Shown in pieces: positions 7,774 through 17,172 of a DNA stretch of 64,000 nt. Under the pieces are notes generated by a model. The model ran no database searches. It worked only from the letters and a program-made list of their open reading frames with translations, and was not told where the DNA came from. The position numbers and the translations under genes were made by a program. Origin of the DNA: an uncultured Altererythrobacter sp. (GTDB taxonomy: Bacteria; Pseudomonadota; Alphaproteobacteria; Sphingomonadales; Sphingomonadaceae); assembly GCA_913056125.1 (NCBI GenBank), contig CAJXNC010000001.1, positions 310,001-374,000 on the forward strand, in the 5' to 3' direction. How positions within the stretch are numbered: the first letter of the stretch is position 1; each line of letters starts with the position of its first letter.

Positions 7774-8930
7774 TACAGGGCAGCCTCGTAGATGCGCACG
7801 GCGTCTTCTTCGGACACTTCGCGCGGATTGTTCCGCAGCAGGCGCTGGACCGTCATTGCGGCGGCGGCCATGCCGGGAATTGCATTGGAAGAGATGCCGA
7901 CATCGCTCAGCCTGCGGTCGATCCCCACCGCGGCAGAGAGCCGTTCGATCTCGGTAATGCAGGCCTCTGCATCAATTGCGAGGTCGCCGGTGCATTGCGC
8001 GCCCATGGCATGCGCAACATCGGCGTAGCGGCGCGGGTCGGTCTCGGCGTTGAAGCGGATCACATGCGGCAGCAGCAGCGAATTGGCGACGCCATGCGGC
8101 ACATGGAATTCACCGCCCAGCGGATAGGCGAGGGCGTGCACCGCGGCGGTGTTGACCGGGCCGAGGCACATGCCGCCGAAATGGCTGCCCATCAGCATCG
8201 CTTCTCGCGCGGCAAGATTGTCGGGCTCGTTGCAGGCCGTCTCGAGATTGGCGGCGATCAGGCGGATGCCTTCGAGCGCCCAGCCATCGACTACGGGATG
8301 GGCGACCTTGTTGGCATAGGCTTCGATGCAATGGGTCAGCGCGTCGATTCCGGTCGAAGCGGTCACCTTGCGCGGCATGGAGACGGTAAGGCGCGCATCG
8401 AGATAGGCGAAATCGGGCACGAGGTGACTACTGACCACGCCCTTCTTGAGCTGAGCTTCCTCGTCCTCGAGAATGGCAATGGGCGTGACTTCGCTGCCTG
8501 TACCCGCCGTGGTTGGGATGCAGGCAAGCGGAAGGCTCCGGCTCCGCAGGATGTCCAGGCCAACCACTTCGTCGAAAGTCTGGGCCGAGCCGAACAGGGC
8601 AGCGACCAGCTTGGCGACATCCATCGCGCTGCCGCCACCAAGGCCGATCACGAAATCGGCTCTATTGTCCTCTGCGGCGCGCATGGCATCGGCGAAATCG
8701 GCGCGGGTTGGCTCGCCATCGCGTCCGGCAAATATGGTCGGGTTCACGCCCTCGCGGACCAGGCATTCGGCCAAGGGGGCAGCCATCTCGGCAATTGCGG
8801 CGGAGGTGACGATCAGGGCATTGGTCGCCCCAGCCCCGGCACAATCGGCGGCGCATTGCGGCATCAGGTCGCTGCCGATCCTGACAGTGCGAACCTGCAC
8901 AAGGTCGAGCCGCGCCCGCTGCGTCACCAT
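7773..8930 (-). CDS. Iron-containing alcohol dehydrogenase (group III)
   Basis: The 385-residue protein has the NAD site GLGGGSAMDVAK (97-108) and PTTAGTGSEVT (139-149). The four metal ligands expected in the family are present: Asp196, His200 (DALTHCIEAY), His265 (AVHALAYP) and His279 (VPHG). It would interconvert an alcohol or 4-hydroxy acid and its aldehyde with NAD; 4-hydroxybutyrate dehydrogenases belong to this group, which suits the succinate-semialdehyde-type ALDH in the same operon. The start was set at the internal ATG at 8930 because GGAGGAGGG lies directly upstream; an ATG 15 bases further out would be buried in that site. It is the first gene of the operon. Confidence 0.88.
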   Translation of the reverse strand: MVTQRARLDLVQVRTVRIGSDLMPQCAADCAGAGATNALIVTSAAIAEMAAPLAECLVREGVNPTIFAGRDGEPTRADFADAMRAAEDNRADFVIGLGGGSAMDVAKLVAALFGSAQTFDEVVGLDILRSRSLPLACIPTTAGTGSEVTPIAILEDEEAQLKKGVVSSHLVPDFAYLDARLTVSMPRKVTASTGIDALTHCIEAYANKVAHPVVDGWALEGIRLIAANLETACNEPDNLAAREAMLMGSHFGGMCLGPVNTAAVHALAYPLGGEFHVPHGVANSLLLPHVIRFNAETDPRRYADVAHAMGAQCTGDLAIDAEACITEIERLSAAVGIDRRLSDVGISSNAIPGMAAAAMTVQRLLRNNPREVSEEDAVRIYEAAL

Positions 8931-8934
8931 GATG

Positions 8935-8943
8935 CCCTCCTCC
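8935..8943 (-). promoter_or_regulatory. Shine-Dalgarno site fixing the Fe-alcohol dehydrogenase start
   Basis: On the minus strand GGAGGAGGG sits four bases before the ATG at 8930 and overlaps a second upstream in-frame ATG at 8945, which it rules out as the main start. Confidence 0.7.
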
Positions 8944-9117
8944 ATGCGCCCGATGCCGGACTCTTGCTTCCCGCAGGACCCTTATTGCCGCAGGTCCAGG
9001 AACTTACCAGCAGGTCGGGCCTTGGCGACTTGACCCATTCGGCATGATCAACGCGCTGTAACGGCTTGGCCGGGAGGCAGGCTTTGCCAAAGCGGAGGCC
9101 GAGGGCAGACTGCCCGC

Positions 9118-9666
9118 ATGCAGAACCACCAAGGCGCCAATATCAGGGCTTGCGGCGGCAAGGCCCCCAACATCCACCCCACCGCCTACATTGCGCCGGG
9201 CGCGCAACTGGTCGGCGACGTAACCGTGGGTGAGAATGCAAGTATCTGGTATAATTGCGTTTTGCGCGCGGATTTGGCTCCCATCTTGGTGGGTGCGCGC
9301 AGCAATGTCCAGGACGGCACGGTGATCCATGTGGAAGGGCCGCGTCAGGGAAAGGATGGCGAGCGCCTGCCCACTGTGATCGGGGAAGGCGCGCTGATCG
9401 GTCACATGGCGCTGCTGCATGGCTGCACGGTCGAGGATGGCGGTTTCGTGGGCATGGGCGCGATCGTCATGGACGGCGCGCGCGTCTGCTCGCAGGCCAT
9501 GCTGGCGGCAGGCGCGCTGCTGCCGCCGGGCAAGAGCGTTCCCTCGCGCGAAATATGGACGGGCCGCCCGGCCAAGCTTGCCCGCAGCCTGACCGAGGCC
9601 GAGTTGGAAGGGATGAAGGAGCAGTGCGACCACTATCTCGAAATGGCCGAAATACACTCTGGCTAG
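9118..9666 (+). CDS. Gamma-carbonic anhydrase family protein (left-handed beta-helix)
   Basis: The 182-residue protein consists of imperfect hexapeptide repeats (IAPGAQ, LVGDVT, VGENAS and so on), then a C-terminal helix. It carries the three expected metal ligands His71 (VIHVEG), His96 (IGHM) and His101 (LLHGC), with the usual spacing. Homologues are gamma-carbonic anhydrases or PaaY/CaiE-type thioesterases that form trimers with metal sites between subunits. It is divergent from the six-gene catabolic operon and separated from it by about 190 bases with no clear promoter. In PaaY a thioesterase role protects CoA pools during ring degradation; that would suit the setting but is inference. 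Confidence 0.88.
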   Translation: MQNHQGANIRACGGKAPNIHPTAYIAPGAQLVGDVTVGENASIWYNCVLRADLAPILVGARSNVQDGTVIHVEGPRQGKDGERLPTVIGEGALIGHMALLHGCTVEDGGFVGMGAIVMDGARVCSQAMLAAGALLPPGKSVPSREIWTGRPAKLARSLTEAELEGMKEQCDHYLEMAEIHSG

Positions 9667-9744
9667 GCCATCCTTCACGCATACCACGCTTCCTTGATAT
9701 CAGTCATATACGCATCACACCTTGATGCTTAGGGTGCGTCGGCA

Positions 9745-10464
9745 ATGGCAAGTGGTGGGATCGAACTGGCCTTCAGCGGGAAGGACTTGCGCAAGGTCTA
9801 TGTGACCGGCGAAACCGAGGTGCACGCCCTGCGCGGTGTCGATCTTGCGATCAACAAGGGCGAGATCGTGGTCTTGCTCGGCCCGTCGGGCAGCGGCAAA
9901 TCCACCCTGCTCAACATCATTGGCGGCCTCGATCGGCCGACCGCGGGCGAGCTTTCCTATCATGGCGTCGAACTGAGCGGCCTGGCGGAAGACGAGCTGA
10001 CCCAGTATCGGCGCGAGAATATCGGCTTCATCTTCCAGTTCTATAATCTCATCCCCAGCCTGACCGCGGAGGAGAACGTCCGGCTGGTGACCGATATCGC
10101 CGAGCATCCGATGGATGCACTGGAAGCCCTGCGCATGGTCGGCCTTGGCGAACGCGCCCAGCATTACCCGGCCCAGCTTTCAGGTGGCGAACAGCAGCGC
10201 GTGGCCGTTGCTCGTGCCATTGCCAAGAAACCCGGCGTGCTGTTGTGCGACGAGCCGACTGGCGCGCTCGATTCCGTCACCGGCGTGCGCGTACTCGAGG
10301 CACTGCAACGGGCAAATCGCGAGCTGGGCACCACCGTCCTGCTGATTACGCACAATGCCGGGATCGGCGCGATGGCTGACCGTGTGCTGCATTTCCTCGA
10401 CGGGCAGATTGCGCGGGTGGAGGAGAATGAAGCGCCTATCGAACCGGCCGAGATCGGCTGGTGA
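9745..10464 (+). CDS. ABC transporter ATP-binding protein, MacB/LolD type
   Basis: The 239-residue ATPase has the Walker A loop GPSGSGKST (46-54), Q-loop Gln98 (IFQFYN), signature LSGGEQQR (145-152), Walker B with Glu170 (LLCDEPTG) and switch His203 (ITHN). The phrase LTAEENV after the Q-loop and the LDSVTG D-loop are typical of the MacB/LolD/FtsE branch that drives FtsX-type permeases. Its stop overlaps the GTG start of the permease by four bases. Together with the next two genes it forms an efflux or envelope-export machine in the inner membrane. Confidence 0.92.
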   Translation: MASGGIELAFSGKDLRKVYVTGETEVHALRGVDLAINKGEIVVLLGPSGSGKSTLLNIIGGLDRPTAGELSYHGVELSGLAEDELTQYRRENIGFIFQFYNLIPSLTAEENVRLVTDIAEHPMDALEALRMVGLGERAQHYPAQLSGGEQQRVAVARAIAKKPGVLLCDEPTGALDSVTGVRVLEALQRANRELGTTVLLITHNAGIGAMADRVLHFLDGQIARVEENEAPIEPAEIGW

Positions 10465-12824
10465 AGGCGCTCGATCGCAAGCTTCTGCGTGATCTTTGGT
10501 ATATGCGCGGACAGGCCATTGCGATTGCGCTGGTGCTGGCAGCGGCGACCGCGACCTTCGTCCTCTCCGTGGGTGTGCACGCTTCGCTGACCGATACGCG
10601 CGACGCCTATTATGCGCGCAACCACTTTGCCGATGTCTTTGCCAGCATGACCCGGGCACCGCGCGCCATCGTCGCGCGGATCGGTGCGATCGAGGGCGTG
10701 CAGCGCGCCGAAGGTTCCATCGAACAATATGCCACGCTCGACTTTCCCGACAGCAATGTTCCTGTGCGCGCCCTGATCAATTCGGTCGACGAATACGGCC
10801 ATACACAGCTCAATACCGTCACGCTGCGCGAAGGGCGCATGCCGCAGGCCGGCGAGGCAGGCGAGGTGGTGGTGGACGAGGCCTTTGCCACCGCCAACGA
10901 ATTGGGGCCGGGCGATAGCGTGGATGCACTGATCTATGGCAGCTACCAGAAGCTCAACATCGTCGGCGTGGGGCTGGCGCCGAACTATATCTACTCCATC
11001 GCGCCAGGCGACCTCGTACCGGACAATCAGCGTTTCGGAATCTTCTGGATGGGGCGACGTGCGCTGGAAGCGGCAACCGACCGGACCGAGGCGATCAATT
11101 CGCTTGCGCTGACGCTCGAGCGCGGGGCGTCCGAGGCCGATGTGATCCGCGAAGTGGATTCAATCCTGGAGCCTTATGGCGGGACGGGGGCCTTCGGGCG
11201 CGAGGATCACCTGAGCCACGCCTTCCTCGACAACGAGCTGATGCAGCTCGATGCCATGACCAGGGTCATCCCGCCGGTATTCCTGCTGGTTTCGACCTTC
11301 CTCGTCTATATCGTGCTGGGGCGGATGATCCGTACCGAAAGGACGCAGATCGGACTGCTCAAGGCCTTCGGCTATTCGGGCGCACAGATTGGCGTGCACT
11401 ACCTCAAATTCGCGCTGGCGATTGCGGTGCTCGCCACAATACTGGGTTCGGGTGCGGGCATCTGGATGGGACAAGCGATGACGCGGCTGTATGCCGAATA
11501 TTACCGCTTTCCGTTCCTCTATTACCACATGTCCTGGACAGTCTTCATCGGTGCGGCACTGCTCTCTCTCGGGGCGGCGGGGCTCGGCGCTTATGCCGGG
11601 ATGCGTTCTGCGGTGAAGCTGGCGCCGGCCGTGGCCATGTCGCCGCCCCCGCCGCCCGTCTATCGCGCGGGTGCAGTGGAGCGGTTGGGCAGCCTTGCCG
11701 GCTTTTCCGCCATCGGCCACATGATCGTGCGTCATATCGCGCGCTGGCCCGGCCGCTCGGCCATCACGGCGTTTGGCGTGGCGCTCTCGCTGGGCCTGCT
11801 GTTCTCGACCATGCAGTTCATGGATGCCAGCCGCACCATGCTCGATTCCTACTTCTTCCGTGCGCAGAAACAGGACATGACCATCAGCTTCACCGAGCCG
11901 CGCAATGCCGATGTGCTCCATGCGCTCGAACAGTTGCCAGGCGTTATTCGGGTCGAGGGGACGCGCGGGGTCGCGGTCAAGCTGAGCAATGGCAATCGGA
12001 CCGAACGTACGGCGCTGGAGAGCGCCGAGGCGGATTCCATCCTCAGCGCGCGCATCGATGCGGGCGGAGGAGAAATCCCCTTGCCAATTTCCGGCATCAT
12101 GCTCAGCCGCCAGCTGGCCGACCAGCTCGACCTTTCGGCAGGCGACGATGTGTTCGTCGAAATGCTTGGCGGCAGGCGCACGCAAATGATGATGCCGGTG
12201 GCAAGCATCGTTGATGAATTCGTCGGCGCGCGGGCCTATGCGGCGGAGGCCACGCTGGAGCGGATCGCGCGCGATGCTGCGCCCGTGGGATCGGCGCTTG
12301 TCAGCATCGACCCGGCAGCGCGCGACGATATCCTGTCCGGGCTCAAGGACATGCCGGTGGTGCTGGGCGTCACCGAACGCGATGCCGCGCTCATCAAGTT
12401 CGAGGAAATCGTCAACGACAACATCTTCACCATGATGTTCTTCTACATCGCCTTTGCCAGCGCAATCGCCGTGGGAGTGGTTTATAACAGCGCCCGCATC
12501 CTCTTTTCCGAGCGCGCACACGAACTCGCGACCTTGCGGGTGCTCGGCTATCATCGCAGCGAAGTCGCCATCGTCCTGCTGGGCGAGCTGGCACTGCTGG
12601 TCATTGTCGCGGTGCCCATCGGCTGCGTAATCGGCTACTGGTTGGCGCAGATGATGACGTCGATGTTCAGTTCAGACCTGTTTCGCCTGCCTTTCGCGCC
12701 GACACGCGCGACATTCGGCTTTTCGATACTGGTCATTCTCATCGCCGCATTGGCGACGGCAGCCCTGGTGGCCCTGCGCGTCCTGCGGCTCGACATGGTA
12801 AGGGTATTGAAGGCACGCGACTGA
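10461..12824 (+). CDS. ABC transporter permease, FtsX-like (two FtsX domains)
   Basis: The 787-residue membrane protein starts at a GTG overlapping the ATPase stop. It has an N-terminal membrane segment (about 15-35), a large periplasmic domain (about 40-260), a three-helix FtsX core (about 270-390), a second membrane segment near 430-450, a second periplasmic region, and a second FtsX core (about 650-785). This duplicated layout resembles DevC/LolE-like and macrolide-type mechanotransmission permeases, which extract substrates from the membrane or periplasm instead of carrying them through the membrane. The substrate is not indicated by the sequence. Confidence 0.9.
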   Translation: MKALDRKLLRDLWYMRGQAIAIALVLAAATATFVLSVGVHASLTDTRDAYYARNHFADVFASMTRAPRAIVARIGAIEGVQRAEGSIEQYATLDFPDSNVPVRALINSVDEYGHTQLNTVTLREGRMPQAGEAGEVVVDEAFATANELGPGDSVDALIYGSYQKLNIVGVGLAPNYIYSIAPGDLVPDNQRFGIFWMGRRALEAATDRTEAINSLALTLERGASEADVIREVDSILEPYGGTGAFGREDHLSHAFLDNELMQLDAMTRVIPPVFLLVSTFLVYIVLGRMIRTERTQIGLLKAFGYSGAQIGVHYLKFALAIAVLATILGSGAGIWMGQAMTRLYAEYYRFPFLYYHMSWTVFIGAALLSLGAAGLGAYAGMRSAVKLAPAVAMSPPPPPVYRAGAVERLGSLAGFSAIGHMIVRHIARWPGRSAITAFGVALSLGLLFSTMQFMDASRTMLDSYFFRAQKQDMTISFTEPRNADVLHALEQLPGVIRVEGTRGVAVKLSNGNRTERTALESAEADSILSARIDAGGGEIPLPISGIMLSRQLADQLDLSAGDDVFVEMLGGRRTQMMMPVASIVDEFVGARAYAAEATLERIARDAAPVGSALVSIDPAARDDILSGLKDMPVVLGVTERDAALIKFEEIVNDNIFTMMFFYIAFASAIAVGVVYNSARILFSERAHELATLRVLGYHRSEVAIVLLGELALLVIVAVPIGCVIGYWLAQMMTSMFSSDLFRLPFAPTRATFGFSILVILIAALATAALVALRVLRLDMVRVLKARD

Positions 12825-13987
12825 TGATCGACCTCCTCAAACGCTGGCGCTGGGCCATCGCAATCGCGGCAGTGCTGCTGCTGGGCCTGCTCTATGCCTT
12901 TTGGCCCGCCTCGACACCCGTCGATACCGGGCAGGTGACGCGCGGTGCCATGTCGGTGGGCGTCACCGATGACGGCGTCACGCGGGCGGAGGAGTATTAC
13001 GTCGTCTCCGCCCCGGTGACCGGATATCTCGACCGGATCGAGTTGGAATCGGGCGACAGGGTAGAGCGCGGCGCGCTTATCACGCGAATGCGCGGGCGCC
13101 CTTCTACGCCGCTAGACCGGCGCAGCGAGCAGGAATTGCGCGGTGCCTTGGCGGCGGCACAGGCGGCGAGCGAGGCGGCCAGCTCGACGCTTGAACAATC
13201 GCGTCGTGACCTTGACCGTGCGGAGCAGCTATCCGAGCGCGGCTTCCTCGCCAGGGCGGATCTTGAGGCGTTGCAGACCCGCGTCGCCACAGGCGAAGCG
13301 GCATTGGCGCAGGCGCAGGCGGAAGTGGTGCGCATCCGTTCGCAGCTTTCCCAGCCGGGAGCCAATGCAGGCGATGTGCCGGTCCCGGTCCGCGCACCGA
13401 CCAGCGGTTCGGTCATGTCGGTCATCAATGAAAGCGAGGGTGTGATCGCCGAAGGCACGCCTTTGATGACCATTGGCGATCCTTCGCAGATAGAGGTGGT
13501 GGTGGACCTGCTCTCGCGTGAAGCGGTGCGCGTCTCCCCCGGAGACAGGGTGGAAATCTCGCAATGGGGTGGGCCCGATCCGCTGATCGGCGTGGTCGAC
13601 CGGATCGAGCCCTATGGCAAGCTGAAGATTTCGGCGCTCGGCATCGAGGAACAACGCGTAAATGTTATCATCGCCTTTGCCGAAGACTCGCGCGATGAAG
13701 CGGCGCGGCTCGGGCATGGCTACCAGCTCGATGCCACCGTGGTGCTCTGGCGCAGCGAGGATGCCCTGCGCGTTCCCATCGGAGCTCTGTTCCGTGGCGG
13801 CGATGGCGGCTGGCATGTCTTCGTGGACGATAGTGGCAGGGCACGCGAACGTGCCATCACGCTCGACCACATCAATGACGAACATGCCGAAGTGATCGGC
13901 GGCCTCGAGGAAGGCGAGGTGGTCGTGCTCAATCCCGGCAGTGCGCTGGAAGACGGAGCACGCATCGCCAGTCGCGAAGAAACCTGA
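12824..13987 (+). CDS. HlyD/MacA-family periplasmic adaptor subunit
   Basis: The 387-residue protein has an N-terminal membrane anchor (about 10-27), then a biotinyl-lipoyl-like half (SAPVTGYLDRIELESGD), a coiled-coil hairpin rich in alanine, glutamate and arginine (about 100-175), the second lipoyl half (VRAPTSGSVMSVI), and beta-barrel and membrane-proximal domains. This is the standard build of membrane fusion proteins that link an inner-membrane transporter to an outer-membrane channel. The ATG shares its first base with the permease stop (TGATG). No outer-membrane factor gene is in the window, so a general TolC would be needed. Confidence 0.9.
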   Translation: MIDLLKRWRWAIAIAAVLLLGLLYAFWPASTPVDTGQVTRGAMSVGVTDDGVTRAEEYYVVSAPVTGYLDRIELESGDRVERGALITRMRGRPSTPLDRRSEQELRGALAAAQAASEAASSTLEQSRRDLDRAEQLSERGFLARADLEALQTRVATGEAALAQAQAEVVRIRSQLSQPGANAGDVPVPVRAPTSGSVMSVINESEGVIAEGTPLMTIGDPSQIEVVVDLLSREAVRVSPGDRVEISQWGGPDPLIGVVDRIEPYGKLKISALGIEEQRVNVIIAFAEDSRDEAARLGHGYQLDATVVLWRSEDALRVPIGALFRGGDGGWHVFVDDSGRARERAITLDHINDEHAEVIGGLEEGEVVVLNPGSALEDGARIASREET

Positions 13988-14095
13988 CCGAGACGGTCTT
14001 TCGCCAGCGCAATTTCGGCCCGTTGGAACACATCGCTTGCTTCGGACCGGCGTGCGCGCGAAAAGTCCCGCCACGCAGGTTTTAGGGTAGGGCGT

Positions 14096-14707
14096 ATGAC
14101 GAGCATTGGCGATCATCCGGCGGATGGCCTGTCCGAGACCGCCGGAAAACTGCTGGCGGCAGCGGAAGAACTGGTGGTGCAGCAGGGCATTACCGGGCTT
14201 TCCGTGCGCAAGGTCGGGGATCGGGCCGGGGCCAATCCCGCATTGGTAACCTATCATTTCGGCGGGATCGGTGCCCTGTTGGAGACCCTGTGCGCCTTCA
14301 ATCTCGATCCTATGCTTCTTGCGTGGGAAGGGCTGGAAGGCGCGGCCGCGGAAAGTATCGATTCACTGCTGCGCTGCTGGCTCGTGCCGCTGTTGCAGCC
14401 GGCAGCATTCACGCCTGGTGGACGGGCTCTGATCGTCCTCGATGAGATTGCCTCGCATGGCCATGGCGATGCGCGCCAACGCGTGATGGACGAGATGCTG
14501 CGATGTAGCCAACGCGTGCAGGCTCTGCTTGCACCACATTGCCCGCATCTTGAACAAGGCGAGCTGCGCGCCCGCGTGCGCTTTGTCTCTGCTTCAGTGC
14601 TCGGGCCGCCTCCCAGGATCCATGGCGCACCCGCGACGAGCGAAGGCATCCAGCTCGACAGTCCTGACTTCCTGCTGCGCTTTGCACGCACCGCCTTTGC
14701 CAATTGA
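14096..14707 (+). CDS. TetR-family transcriptional regulator
   Basis: The 203-residue protein has the N-terminal helix-turn-helix of TetR regulators (about residues 13-60). The pattern LSVRKVGDRAGANPALVTYHFGG is a clear recognition-helix region, and the rest is a helical ligand and dimer domain. It follows the efflux operon by about 110 bases and precedes the flavocytochrome cassette by 58 bases that contain a perfect 12+12 palindrome at 14719-14746. It may control the efflux genes, the flavocytochrome cassette or both; the palindrome makes the latter likely (inference). Confidence 0.88.
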   Translation: MTSIGDHPADGLSETAGKLLAAAEELVVQQGITGLSVRKVGDRAGANPALVTYHFGGIGALLETLCAFNLDPMLLAWEGLEGAAAESIDSLLRCWLVPLLQPAAFTPGGRALIVLDEIASHGHGDARQRVMDEMLRCSQRVQALLAPHCPHLEQGELRARVRFVSASVLGPPPRIHGAPATSEGIQLDSPDFLLRFARTAFAN

Positions 14708-14718
14708 CCGGGTCGGGA

Positions 14719-14746
14719 GAATATTTATACGAGTGTATAAATATTC
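14719..14746. promoter_or_regulatory. Perfect 12-bp inverted repeat, likely operator in front of the flavocytochrome cassette
   Basis: The arms GAATATTTATAC and GTATAAATATTC are exact reverse complements with a 4-base centre (GAGT). The site is strongly AT-rich in a GC-rich genome. It lies between the TetR gene stop and the GTG start at 14766, which has GAGGGG upstream. No T-run follows, so a terminator is less likely than a repressor site. The TetR protein encoded just upstream is the obvious candidate ligand, but either nearby MarR could also bind. Confidence 0.6.
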
Positions 14747-14765
14747 AACTTGAGGGGATGCGGTC

Positions 14766-16352
14766 GTGGCCCTGCCACCAGGCGTAACTGAAACGGATTT
14801 TGTCGATGGCCTTGCCGCAATGCGCAGTGCTGTCGGCTCGGAATGGGTCTTCGACCAGCCCGCCGACCTGAATACCTATCGCGACTTCTATTCGGTCCTG
14901 TGGGGCGAACCCGAGGAAAAGATGGCGAGCGCCGCGGTCGCGCCGGCCAATGTCGAGGAAGTGCAGCAGGTCGTGCGTATCGCCAATGAGCGGCGCATTC
15001 CTATCTACCCGATCTCCACCGGCCGCAATCTCGGTTATGGCGGTTCCGCGCCGGTCCTCAATGGCAGCGTTGTGGTGGATCTCAAACGGATGAACCGCAT
15101 CATCGAGGTGAACGAGGCCAACTGCTCCTGCCTGGTCGAACCCGGCGTGTCCTTCTTCGACATGTACCGCCATCTCGAGGAGAGCGGCTCCAAGCTGATG
15201 ATGTCAGTGCCCGATCCGGGTTGGGGTTCGCTCGTCGGCAATGCGCTGGATAGCGGCGGCGGCTACACCGCGGCAGGCTATCGCGGACACTTCGAGGCGG
15301 TTTGCGGAATCGAGGCGGTGATGGCCGATGGCGAATTGCTGCGCACCGGCATGGGCGCGCTGCCCGGCTCGGAGACCTGGCAGCAATACCGCATGGGCAT
15401 CGGCCCCTGCCTCGACGGGTTATTCCGCCAGTCCACGCTCGGGGTCGTCACCAAGATGGGCTTCTGGATGTTCCCCAAGCCCGAGGCCTATCTCTCGGCC
15501 AGCGTCGAAGTGATGCGTTTCGAGGATCTCGAGGAACTGGTCGAGATTGCCAACGAACTCGAATACGCAAATCTCTTCAACGGCATGCCGGGCTTCTCCT
15601 CGCCGGTCCTGACCCGCGCCAACCCGATCGTCATGGCCATGGTGCCCGAGCCGGAGGAAATGAACCGGCTGGTCGGGGAAACCGGGCTTGCCGCATGGAG
15701 CTTCTCGCCCAATTTCTACGGCCCGGAAAAGGTTATTCGCGCCCAATGGGAATATGTGCAGTCGCGCTTTGCCCACATTCCCGGCGTGCGCTTCAACGAG
15801 ACCGGCTCATTAAGACTGCCGATCAGCGCGGATGAAATGGAGCGTATCCACAAGCCGCGCTTCGGCATTCCCTCGCTCGAAATCTTCAATGTTGGCAGCC
15901 GCGGCTATGGCGATTTCAATCCCAGCGACGGACATATCTGGTTCAGCGCCGTCATCCCGCGCAGCGGCAAGGGCATTGTCGAGGCCAATCGCGTGATGCG
16001 CCGCGAATGCGAGCGGCTTGGCCTCAACCTGTTCATGTTCGCCCCGGCTGTGACCTGCTGGACGCGCAGCTTCGTGCTCTTCGCCGCCGTGCCGGTCTAC
16101 AAGGACGAGCGGAACGCGCATCTGCGCGAGGCCGTGTCCGAAATTATCGGCATTTGCGCCGAACATGGCTGGGGCGAATATCGCTGCCCGCCGGCCTTCA
16201 TGGATTCGGTGATGGATGCCTACAGCTTCGGCGACCACAAGCTGCGCCGGGTGAACGAGCAGATCAAGGACGCGCTCGATCCCAACGGCATCCTCTCGGT
16301 CGGCCGCTACGGCGTGTGGCCCGAGCGCTTCCGCGCGGGGAGGGACGCATGA
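14766..16352 (+). CDS. FAD-binding oxidoreductase of the 4-cresol dehydrogenase/VAO family (paralogue 1)
   Basis: The 528-residue protein starts at a GTG with GAGGGG upstream. It has an N-terminal PCMH-type FAD domain (about 50-230; PISTGRNLGYGGSAP, VVDLKRMNRI, VEPGVSFFDMYRHLE, PDPGWGS) and a C-terminal substrate-cap domain ending in DPNGILSVGRYG. These match p-cresol methylhydroxylase (PchF), vanillyl-alcohol oxidase and eugenol hydroxylase, which oxidise the para-alkyl group of 4-alkylphenols through a quinone methide. The next gene encodes a cytochrome c, as expected for the flavocytochrome forms. Compared with its own paralogue downstream it has SGGGYT where the family has GVGYT, and Leu422 at the place of Tyr431, which may be the FAD-linking tyrosine. 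Substrate unknown. Confidence 0.85.
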   Translation: MALPPGVTETDFVDGLAAMRSAVGSEWVFDQPADLNTYRDFYSVLWGEPEEKMASAAVAPANVEEVQQVVRIANERRIPIYPISTGRNLGYGGSAPVLNGSVVVDLKRMNRIIEVNEANCSCLVEPGVSFFDMYRHLEESGSKLMMSVPDPGWGSLVGNALDSGGGYTAAGYRGHFEAVCGIEAVMADGELLRTGMGALPGSETWQQYRMGIGPCLDGLFRQSTLGVVTKMGFWMFPKPEAYLSASVEVMRFEDLEELVEIANELEYANLFNGMPGFSSPVLTRANPIVMAMVPEPEEMNRLVGETGLAAWSFSPNFYGPEKVIRAQWEYVQSRFAHIPGVRFNETGSLRLPISADEMERIHKPRFGIPSLEIFNVGSRGYGDFNPSDGHIWFSAVIPRSGKGIVEANRVMRRECERLGLNLFMFAPAVTCWTRSFVLFAAVPVYKDERNAHLREAVSEIIGICAEHGWGEYRCPPAFMDSVMDAYSFGDHKLRRVNEQIKDALDPNGILSVGRYGVWPERFRAGRDA

Positions 16353-16774
16353 GGCTGCTATTGGCAAGCGCCGCGCTGGTGGCATTGGGATGTGGGGCAG
16401 TTGCCGCACAGCAGGTAGCACGCACTGGCCCGGGCGCGGAGGAGTTGCAGGCTGGCAAGCGGGTCTATGCCCACTGGTGTGCTCCCTGCCATGCAGACGT
16501 TCCCTCACTGGCGGGCACCATGTCGCTGGCCGTGAAGTATGAAGGAAGCGACATTCCCGCAGCGCTTGAGGACCGTACCGACCTCCCGGCACCGGTCATC
16601 TCCGTCTTCGTGCGCAATGGCGTGGCCTGGATGCCGCCTTTCCGCAAGACCGAAATTTCCGACGCAGATTTGGCCCAGCTCAATGCGTACCTGACCGCGC
16701 CGCTTGAAGATCGCGGTGCGCATGTGCCTTTGTTGGCAGAAGAGATGGTCCGCATGCAGGAGGGTGGAGAATGA
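16349..16774 (+). CDS. Cytochrome c subunit of flavocytochrome 1
   Basis: The 141-residue protein begins at an ATG overlapping the flavoprotein stop (ATGA). It has a Sec signal peptide (MRLLLASAALVALGCGAVAAQQ) and one haem c motif, CAPCH (in HWCAPCHAD). A methionine in GVAWMPPF is the likely sixth ligand. It is the expected electron acceptor of the flavoprotein, passing electrons to the periplasmic respiratory chain as PchC does for PchF. Size fits a PchC-like small cytochrome. It overlaps the next gene by four bases. Confidence 0.85.
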   Translation: MRLLLASAALVALGCGAVAAQQVARTGPGAEELQAGKRVYAHWCAPCHADVPSLAGTMSLAVKYEGSDIPAALEDRTDLPAPVISVFVRNGVAWMPPFRKTEISDADLAQLNAYLTAPLEDRGAHVPLLAEEMVRMQEGGE

Positions 16775-17172
16775 TCAGCCGAAGGAGCCTGCTGAAATGG
16801 ACTGCCGTTGCGCCCGCGCTTGCAGCGGGCTCGCACGCCGCTTTTGCGCGCATGCCCCATGGTCTCGATGCCTTGTTGCTTGATGAGCGCTTCTCACCCG
16901 AACCGCAGCCTGGCCAGCCCCTCATACCGGTCATGCGCTTTGCCGGCGATGTGACACGCGTGTGGTACGATCATCTCGACCGACGCTGGCGCGAACCGGG
17001 CTATGTGCTGGGCGGCATTACCGGCTCGGACGCGCTCTTCGTGCTCGAGAACCTCGCCGAGCAGCATGGCCGCCGCGTCGTCAGCCGGACCGTGCTGGAC
17101 GAGCCGCATTTCCAGGGTGTTGCCCCCATCAGCTGGGTCATCGCCCCGCATCATCCGAGCGTGCTGGCATGA
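16771..17172 (+). CDS. Small Tat-exported protein of unknown function between the flavocytochrome pairs
   Basis: The 133-residue protein begins ISRRSLLKW, a twin-arginine signal, followed by a hydrophobic stretch and an AFA cleavage site near residue 26. The mature part (about 107 residues) has no cysteine and no motif I recognise; GDVTRVWYDHLDRRW and GGITGSDALFVLENLAEQHG stand out. It overlaps both neighbours by four bases, so it is made together with the flavocytochromes. Tat export of such a small protein hints that it travels with a folded cofactor protein or hitchhikes with one. In Pseudomonas an unassigned gene, pchX, sits between pchC and pchF; position is analogous, homology was not tested. 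Confidence 0.7.
   Translation: MISRRSLLKWTAVAPALAAGSHAAFARMPHGLDALLLDERFSPEPQPGQPLIPVMRFAGDVTRVWYDHLDRRWREPGYVLGGITGSDALFVLENLAEQHGRRVVSRTVLDEPHFQGVAPISWVIAPHHPSVLA

Noticed and set aside
13986-13998. GACCG-AGA-CGGTC hairpin followed by TTT after the adaptor gene
   Set aside because: Five-base stem starting inside the stop codon and only three T residues: too weak to call as a terminator or operator.
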